From contig DIDI01000012.1 in assembly GCA_002418055.1 (NCBI GenBank), positions 442 to 21,798 of the forward strand: 21,357 bases of DNA. Reading direction: 5' to 3'. Every line of letters starts with the position of its first letter. Position 1 is the stretch's first letter. Below are positions 15,517 through 21,357 of the stretch, piece after piece. The notes beneath the pieces were generated by a model, which worked only from the letters and a program-made list of their open reading frames with translations, had not been told where the DNA came from and did not search any database. Both the position numbers and the translations under genes were made by a program. This DNA comes from Lactobacillus sp. UBA5804. GTDB lineage: Bacteria > Bacillota > Bacilli > Lactobacillales > Lactobacillaceae.

Positions 15517-17997
15517 ATGAAAATGTCATACAGTCAAAGTGCAAATCAAGCATTAGAAATTGCCCGTGAACAAGCACAAGCTTTTCACCATCGGTTAGTT
15601 GGATCAGAGCATGTGTTACTGGCTTTAGTTATCGAGTCAGAGGGCGATGCTGGAAAATTGTTGCGATCATGGGGCCTCACGCCTGCAGCAGTGCGCGAAG
15701 AGATTGAACGTTATACTGGTTACGGCTCAGCTGCGCCAGCAAGTTATATTGAACTTTCACCGCGCCTAAGTGTGGTACTCGATTATGCGCGCCGGCTGGC
15801 TAGCCGGGCTGGCGATACGGAAATTAAGACCAGTCATGTGCTATTAGCGCTCGTTGCCAGTGATAAAATTTTAGCAGTTGCAGTCATGAAGAATTTGAAC
15901 GTTAATACTGACCGCTTGCAAATGGCGTTAGAAGATAGCTTGATGCAGCATAATCCAGAAGCTGATTTTGCGGATTCAGCTGATTGGTTAGCGCCTGATC
16001 AAGCAGCTAGCGCGACCGCGCAGCCAAAAAGTGGCACGCCTAGTTTGGATAAGGTAGCGATTAATCTAAATCAGCGGGTTCAAAAAGGGGAGATTGATCC
16101 TGTGATTGGTCGTCGTCCTGAAATTGCCCGAGTTATCCAAATTCTGTCGCGCAGAACTAAAAATAATCCCGTCTTAGTTGGCGAACCGGGAGTTGGTAAG
16201 ACGGCTGTGGCTGAAGCTATCGCGATGGCAATTGTTCAGAAACAAGTACCACAAGGATTACTACATAAGCGTGTGATGGCGCTTGATATGAGCAGTTTAG
16301 TGGCAGGAACTAAGTATCGCGGTGAGTTCGAAGAGCGCATGACTAAAATTCTGGCCGAAATCACGCAAAGCGGCGATGTCATTTTGTTTGTTGATGAAAT
16401 GCATACGTTGATTGGCGCTGGCAGTGCAGAAGGGGCGATTGACGCCTCCAATATTTTGAAACCATCACTGGCCCGGGGCGATTTGCAAATGATTGGTGCA
16501 ACGACCTTTGATGAATATCAAAAGTACATTGAACGCGATGCTGCTTTGGCGCGCCGCTTCCAGCAGGTAAAATTAGATGAACCGTCTAAAGAAGCTGCTT
16601 TAGAAGTTTTACGCGGGCTAAGACCTAAATACGAAGCTTATCATCAGGTCAGCATCACTGATGATAGTTTAGTGGCGGCAGTTGACTTGTCAACGCGTTA
16701 TATCGCCGATCGCTTTTTACCTGATAAGGCAATCGATTTGGTAGATGAAGCGAGTGCTGCTGTTAAAATTAAACACAATATTCGGGTCAACCCTCGACTT
16801 GAACAAATGAATCAACAGATTCAGAAACTGATGAAGCAAAAGAATACGGCTGCCGCTAGTCAGAACTTTGTAGAAGCAGCGCAATTACAGGAGCGCCAAA
16901 ATGGTCTCCAATTGCAACGTGAAAAGCTTACTAAGAAGTTAGCGGATTCTGCTAAAAATCGTGCGGTTGTTGGCGTGAATGATATTGCACAAGTCGTTTC
17001 CGAATGGACTGGTGTGCCAGTAACGCAAATGGCTCAGGTCGAGTCGAGACGATTACTTCACTTAGAGGATGAACTGCATCATCGCGTGATTGGTCAAAAT
17101 AAAGCAGTCTCTGCAGTTGCGCGAGCTATTCGCCGTAGTCGCAGTGGGATTAAAGATGAGCAACGACCAATCGGTTCATTCCTCTTTTTAGGCCCAACTG
17201 GTGTGGGTAAAACGGAATTAGCTAAAGCGGTTGCGGCTTCATTCTTTGGTAGCCCTGCTAATCTGATTAGAATCGATATGTCGGAATACATGGATCAGAT
17301 TGCTAGTACCAAGATGATTGGCTCGGCCCCAGGTTACGTGGGGTATGAAGAAGGGGGCCAATTGTCGGAGCAAGTTCGACGCCATCCGTATTCAGTTGTT
17401 CTACTAGATGAAGTTGAAAAGGCCCATCCTGATGTCTTTAACTTATTGCTACAGGTACTAGATGATGGCTTTTTGACCGATGCTAAAGGTAGACAGGTTA
17501 ATTTTCGGAATACCATTGTGATTATGACTTCAAATCTAGGATCGCATCGGGTTTTTGATGATAATGCCCTAGGCTTTAATGCTAATGCGGCTGAAGCTGA
17601 AAAAACGCACCGGATTAACATGATTAAGGAAGCCACGAAGCGTTTCTTCCGGCCAGAGTTTTTGAACCGGATTGACGAGACCATTATTTTTGATGAACTG
17701 ACGAAAAAGCAACTGCGTCAAATCGTCGGCTTGTTGACAGCCAAGCTAACGAAACGGCTAGCACGACAAGGTATCATTTTAAAATTATCTCCAGCAGCTT
17801 TGGACCAGCTGGTTAAAGCCGGCTATTATCCTGAAAACGGTGCACGACCATTACGTCGTGCGATTCAGACTAAGCTTGAAGATCGGATTGCGGAAATGCT
17901 GATTGAGCGCCAAATTGTCAAAGGGAGCACACTAAAAGTTGGTGCCAGCCATGGCGACCTAAAGTTTACGGTGCAAACGGCAACTCCTGTTAAATAA
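15517..17997 (+). CDS. clpC: ATP-dependent Clp protease ATP-binding subunit ClpC
   Basis: ClpC is a Hsp100 AAA+ unfoldase that feeds proteins to ClpP. The 826 residues comprise the double Clp_N domain (about 1-145), NBD1 with Walker A GEPGVGKT at 222-229 and Walker B VDEMH around 292-296, and a UVR-like middle coiled segment (about 425-485). NBD2 has Walker A GPTGVGKT at 559-566 and LDEVEKAHPDVF. The ClpP-docking loop LGF (685-687) is present, so it can partner ClpP. AAGGTGGTG at 15500-15508 serves the ATG. ctsR, usually adjacent, is missing, and no convincing promoter or CtsR/CIRCE operator is seen in 15430-15516. ClpE and ClpB are excluded by domain layout. Confidence 0.96.
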   Translation: MKMSYSQSANQALEIAREQAQAFHHRLVGSEHVLLALVIESEGDAGKLLRSWGLTPAAVREEIERYTGYGSAAPASYIELSPRLSVVLDYARRLASRAGDTEIKTSHVLLALVASDKILAVAVMKNLNVNTDRLQMALEDSLMQHNPEADFADSADWLAPDQAASATAQPKSGTPSLDKVAINLNQRVQKGEIDPVIGRRPEIARVIQILSRRTKNNPVLVGEPGVGKTAVAEAIAMAIVQKQVPQGLLHKRVMALDMSSLVAGTKYRGEFEERMTKILAEITQSGDVILFVDEMHTLIGAGSAEGAIDASNILKPSLARGDLQMIGATTFDEYQKYIERDAALARRFQQVKLDEPSKEAALEVLRGLRPKYEAYHQVSITDDSLVAAVDLSTRYIADRFLPDKAIDLVDEASAAVKIKHNIRVNPRLEQMNQQIQKLMKQKNTAAASQNFVEAAQLQERQNGLQLQREKLTKKLADSAKNRAVVGVNDIAQVVSEWTGVPVTQMAQVESRRLLHLEDELHHRVIGQNKAVSAVARAIRRSRSGIKDEQRPIGSFLFLGPTGVGKTELAKAVAASFFGSPANLIRIDMSEYMDQIASTKMIGSAPGYVGYEEGGQLSEQVRRHPYSVVLLDEVEKAHPDVFNLLLQVLDDGFLTDAKGRQVNFRNTIVIMTSNLGSHRVFDDNALGFNANAAEAEKTHRINMIKEATKRFFRPEFLNRIDETIIFDELTKKQLRQIVGLLTAKLTKRLARQGIILKLSPAALDQLVKAGYYPENGARPLRRAIQTKLEDRIAEMLIERQIVKGSTLKVGASHGDLKFTVQTATPVK

Positions 17998-18014
17998 CAC
18001 ATGTGAGGTTTTTG

Positions 18015-18043
18015 TTGACTTCATACGCGCGTTAGCGTAGAAT
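18015..18043 (+). promoter_or_regulatory. Promoter of rpoB
   Basis: TTGACT (18015-18020) and TAGAAT (18038-18043) are separated by exactly 17 bases, a strong sigma-A match. It lies just after the clpC stop, about 180 bases before the rpoB start, so rpoB(C) is transcribed with a long leader. A second, weaker -10 (TATAAT, 18165-18170) lies past the hairpin. Confidence 0.85.
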
Positions 18044-18111
18044 GGGAAATGATTTTAAAAGGCTGAAATTCAGGATTTTGTTGATCTATTGTCCAGCAAA
18101 ATGATGAAAGG

Positions 18112-18144
18112 CAAAAACGACAAAGCGTTGTTTTTGTCTTTTTT
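18112..18144 (+). terminator. Terminator-like hairpin in rpoB leader (clpC terminator or attenuator)
   Basis: CAAAAACGAC (18112-18121) pairs with GTTGTTTTTG (18127-18136) across loop AAAGC, with one G-U pair, followed by TCTTTTTT. It lies downstream of the promoter at 18015-18043 and upstream of the rpoB start, so that promoter's transcripts must pass it. A weaker hairpin at 18075-18102 precedes it. Confidence 0.7.
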
Positions 18145-18164
18145 ATACCTTAAATCCAGCGCTT

Positions 18165-18170
18165 TATAAT
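18165..18170 (+). promoter_or_regulatory. Possible second rpoB -10 element
   Basis: A consensus TATAAT follows the leader hairpin. The best -35 at 17-base spacing is only TTTATA (18142-18147), overlapping the terminator T-run. It would give a short leader that escapes the hairpin. Confidence 0.35.
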
Positions 18171-18220
18171 TTGTAATTAAAATGTAATATTTGCTTTCCT
18201 ATCACGAAAGGATGTTTTCT

Positions 18221-21200
18221 TTGCTGAATGGACATGTAGTAAATTACGGTAATCATCGGACAAGACGTAGCTTCTCCCGCATCAAGGAAGTACTTAAGCT
18301 GCCTAACTTAACTGATGTGCAAACCGAGTCGTATAACTGGTTTCTAAATGAAGGAATCAAAGATGTCTTTGCTGACATCATGCCAATTAATGACTTCTCT
18401 GGCAAGTTATCATTAGAGTACGTTGACTATAAGTTGACTGATCCTAAGTACACTGTCGATGAAGCGCGTAATCATGATGCTACTTATTCGGCACCAATGC
18501 ATGTAACGTTGAAGTTAACCAATCAAGAGACTGGCGAAATTAAGACGCAAGATGTTTTCTTTGGCGATTTACCACTGATGACGCCATCAGGCTCATTTAT
18601 TATTAATGGTGCCGAGCGGGTTATTGTATCACAATTAGTGAGATCACCTGGGGTTTATTACACGGGCGAATTTGATAAAAATGGGCGTCAAATCTTTGGT
18701 ACAACGGTGATTCCTAACCGAGGTGCTTGGCTGGAATACGAAACAGATGCTAAAGATGTTTCCTACGTTCGGGTTGATCGGACTCGTAAATTACCAATTA
18801 GTATTTTGATTCGCGCCATGGGGATTGGCTCAGATGCTGATATCCTCGATATGTTTGGTAAGAACGACACCTTATCCTTTACGCTTGACAAGGATGTTCA
18901 TAAAAATCCAGCTGATTCACGGGTCGCTGAAGCCTTAAAGGATGTTTATGAGCGACTACGTCCAGGTGAACCAAAGACTACAGATTCATCACGTTCACTT
19001 TTGTATGCTCGCTTTTTTGACCCACGTCGTTATGATTTAGCCGCTGTTGGTCGCTACAAGGTTAACAAGAAATTATCACTTAAGAATCGGTTATATGGGC
19101 AAACCTTGGCTGAAACTTTGGCTGATCCTGATACTGGTGAGATTATCGCTAAGAAGGGCACGGCTGTTAATCATGAAGTGCTTGATCGCTTAGAGGCTTA
19201 TCTTGACCGTGACGATTTCAAGATGGTGACCTATGAACCTTCAAAAGAAGGGGTCTTGTCAGATCCAATTACCGTACAAGAAGTTTTGGTCTACTCTAAA
19301 GCCGATCCTGAAAAAGTTGTTAAATTAATGTCTAATGGTCACATTGGCAAAGAAGTTAAGCATTTAACGCCAGCTGACATTTTAGCTTCCATCAACTACT
19401 TCTTTGGTTTACAAGAAGAATTAGGCCGAACAGATGATATTGACCACCTGGGGAATCGTCGTATTCGTCGGGTTGGGGAATTATTACAAAACCAATTTAG
19501 AATTGGGTTAGCACGGATGGAACGGGTTGTACGTGAACGGATGTCAATCCAAGATCCTTCAACCGTTACTCCCCAGCAGTTAATCAACATTCGTCCGATT
19601 GTGGCCAGCATTAAAGAGTTCTTTGGTTCATCGCAATTATCACAATTCATGGACCAACATAACCCATTAGGCGAATTAACGCATAAGCGTCGGATGTCTG
19701 CCTTAGGGCCTGGTGGTTTGACTCGTGATCGTGCCGGCTATGAAGTTCGGGATGTTCACTATACGCATTATGGTCGCCTTTGCCCAATTGAAACGCCAGA
19801 AGGTCCTAATATTGGACTGATTAACTCTTTAGCTTCTTATGCCATTATTAATGAATATGGTTTCGTTGAAACGCCATATCGTCGGGTTTCATGGAAGACT
19901 CATAAAGTAACGGATAAGATTGACTACTTGACGGCTGATGTCGAGGATAATTACATCATTGCTGGTGCTAACACCCGGTTAAATGAAGATGGTTCCTTTA
20001 AAAATGATATTATCTTAGCGCGTCATAAGGAAGATAACGTCGAAGTTACACCAGACAAGATTGACTACATGGATGTTATTCCGAAGCAAGTTGTTTCGAT
20101 TGCTTCAGCCTGCATTCCTTTCCTAGAAAATGATGACTCGAACCGGGCTTTGATGGGGGCTAACCAACAGCGTCAAGCTGCGCCTTTAATTAATCCTCAT
20201 GGCTCTTTAGTCGGAACTGGGATGGAGTATCGTGCTGCGCATGACTCTGGTGCTGCCATTGTGGCTAAGGCTGCTGGTAGTGTTGAATATGTTGATGCCA
20301 ATGACATCCGAATTCGCCGTGAAGATGGCACGCTTGATAGCTATCATCTTGAAAAATACCGTCGGTCTAACAACTCTAAATCTTACAATCAGACCCCGAA
20401 TGTCAAATTGGGCGAAGTGGTTGCTGCTAGTGATGTGATTGCCAATGGTCCAACCATGGATGATGGGGAACTTGCTTTAGGGCAAAACCCAGTCATTGCC
20501 TTCATGACTTGGAATATGTACAACTATGAAGATGCCATCATGCTGTCTGAGCGGCTAGTGAAGGATGACGTTTATACCTCAATTTCAATTGAGGACTGCG
20601 AATCTGAAGCTCGTGACACCAAATTGGGGCCTGAAGAAATTACGCGCGAATTGCCAAACGTTGGTGAAGAAGCCTTGAAGAACTTAGACGCTGATGGGGT
20701 TATCCGGATCGGTGCTGAGGTTCGTGATGGTGATATTTTGGTCGGTAAGGTAACACCTAAGGGTGTGACTGAATTATCGGCTGAAGAGCGGTTGTTGCAT
20801 GCTATCTTTGGTGAAAAAGCACGTGAAGTACGTGATACTTCATTGCGTGTTTCACATGGTGGTGGCGGTATTGTGCAGGACGTTAAAGTCTATACCCGCG
20901 AAGCCGGTGATGAATTATCCCCAGGCGTTAATACCTTAGTGCGCGTTTATATTGCTCAAAAACGTAAAATTCAAGTCGGCGATAAGATGTCCGGTCGTCA
21001 TGGTAATAAGGGTACGGTAGCGATGGTTGCCCCAATTGAAGATATGCCTTATTTGCCAGATGGTCGTCCCGTTGATATTTGTTTGAACCCAATGGGTGTC
21101 CCATCACGGATGAACATTGGTCAATTGCTCGAATTGCACTTGGGTCGCGCAGCTGATAACCTCGGAATTCACGTTGCCACGCCAGTATTTGATGGTGCGA

Positions 21201-21357
21201 GTGAAGATGATGTTTGGGATACTGTCCGCAAGTCTGGTGTTGATAAAGACGGTAAAACGGTTATTTACGATGGCCGTAGTGGCGAACCATTCCACAACCG
21301 GGTGTCTGTCGGCATCATGCATTATCTGAAGCTGACTCACATGGTTGATGATAAGAT
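18221..21357 (+). CDS. rpoB: DNA-directed RNA polymerase subunit beta (partial, 3' end missing)
   Basis: The frame is open from a TTG at 18221 to the window end, 1045 complete codons of a roughly 1200-residue protein. TTG is chosen because GAAAGGA at 18206-18212 lies eight bases upstream. The in-frame ATG at 18212 overlaps that ribosome site and cannot use it. The first residues LNGHVVNYGNHRTRRSFSRI are the usual start. The rifampicin region runs SQLSQFMDQ (471-479) to HKRRMSALGPGG from His488; residues equivalent to E. coli Q513, D516, H526, R529, S531 and L533 are wild type. Position 480 is His where E. coli has Asn518. GDKMSGRHGNKG (920-931) near the active site is intact. rpoC presumably follows. 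Confidence 0.98.
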   Translation, partial: MLNGHVVNYGNHRTRRSFSRIKEVLKLPNLTDVQTESYNWFLNEGIKDVFADIMPINDFSGKLSLEYVDYKLTDPKYTVDEARNHDATYSAPMHVTLKLTNQETGEIKTQDVFFGDLPLMTPSGSFIINGAERVIVSQLVRSPGVYYTGEFDKNGRQIFGTTVIPNRGAWLEYETDAKDVSYVRVDRTRKLPISILIRAMGIGSDADILDMFGKNDTLSFTLDKDVHKNPADSRVAEALKDVYERLRPGEPKTTDSSRSLLYARFFDPRRYDLAAVGRYKVNKKLSLKNRLYGQTLAETLADPDTGEIIAKKGTAVNHEVLDRLEAYLDRDDFKMVTYEPSKEGVLSDPITVQEVLVYSKADPEKVVKLMSNGHIGKEVKHLTPADILASINYFFGLQEELGRTDDIDHLGNRRIRRVGELLQNQFRIGLARMERVVRERMSIQDPSTVTPQQLINIRPIVASIKEFFGSSQLSQFMDQHNPLGELTHKRRMSALGPGGLTRDRAGYEVRDVHYTHYGRLCPIETPEGPNIGLINSLASYAIINEYGFVETPYRRVSWKTHKVTDKIDYLTADVEDNYIIAGANTRLNEDGSFKNDIILARHKEDNVEVTPDKIDYMDVIPKQVVSIASACIPFLENDDSNRALMGANQQRQAAPLINPHGSLVGTGMEYRAAHDSGAAIVAKAAGSVEYVDANDIRIRREDGTLDSYHLEKYRRSNNSKSYNQTPNVKLGEVVAASDVIANGPTMDDGELALGQNPVIAFMTWNMYNYEDAIMLSERLVKDDVYTSISIEDCESEARDTKLGPEEITRELPNVGEEALKNLDADGVIRIGAEVRDGDILVGKVTPKGVTELSAEERLLHAIFGEKAREVRDTSLRVSHGGGGIVQDVKVYTREAGDELSPGVNTLVRVYIAQKRKIQVGDKMSGRHGNKGTVAMVAPIEDMPYLPDGRPVDICLNPMGVPSRMNIGQLLELHLGRAADNLGIHVATPVFDGASEDDVWDTVRKSGVDKDGKTVIYDGRSGEPFHNRVSVGIMHYLKLTHMVDDK

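Noticed and set aside
18101..18169. 22-codon leader frame overlapping the rpoB leader hairpin
   Set aside because: No ribosome binding site precedes its ATG and the codons simply follow the hairpin sequence. I kept it only as a note in the attenuator finding.
18212..18220. ATG at 18212 as the rpoB start
   Set aside because: The ATG overlaps its only possible ribosome site (GAAAGGA). The TTG at 18221 has correct spacing and gives the usual RpoB N-terminus.

Overview
The window is an ordinary-looking chromosomal housekeeping segment from a low-to-moderate GC Firmicute, almost certainly a member of the Lactobacillaceae. The evidence is gene order and protein style: a DEAD-box helicase tail, acpS, alr, pth, mfd, rqcP (yabO), divIC, an S1 protein, tilS, ftsH, hslO, dusB, lysS, tRNAs, clpC and rpoB follow each other as in lactobacilli and, in part, Bacillus. 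Strong Shine-Dalgarno sequences and intrinsic terminators fit the same assignment. The genus cannot be fixed from the sequence alone. No transposase, integrase, phage gene, CRISPR array or rRNA gene was seen.

Layout. 1-312: the end of a cold-shock type RNA helicase gene with a glycine/arginine-rich repeat tail, then a terminator. 344-1870: acpS and alr, abutting, closed by a bidirectional terminator. 1895-2584, minus strand: a CBS-CBS-ACT regulator resembling the c-di-AMP-binding protein CbpA. 2719-7867: pth, mfd, rqcP, divIC and an S1-domain gene, with an extra promoter before divIC. 7900-12279: tilS, ftsH and hslO, with intrinsic terminators just before tilS and just before hslO. 12366-14945: dusB and lysS, adjoining. 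14964-15429: two identical tRNA-Gly(GCC) genes, each with its own promoter and terminator, and a tRNA-Pro(CGG). 15517-17997: clpC. 17998-21357: a 220-bp leader with a promoter and a terminator-like hairpin, then rpoB, which runs off the window end.

The genes cover carrier-protein activation (acpS), cell-wall D-alanine (alr), translation quality control and tRNA maturation (pth, rqcP, tilS, dusB, lysS, tRNAs), transcription and repair (mfd, rpoB), division (divIC) and protein quality control (ftsH, hslO, clpC).

I found no clearly new biological system. The points most worth a second look are absences and small regulatory layouts: no hpt between tilS and ftsH, no ctsR or visible CtsR operator at clpC, a terminator-like hairpin between the rpoB promoter and its TTG start, a tRNA-Pro just behind a terminator with no promoter of its own, a perfect palindrome inside the divIC promoter, and a tandem-repeat RNA-binding tail on the helicase.
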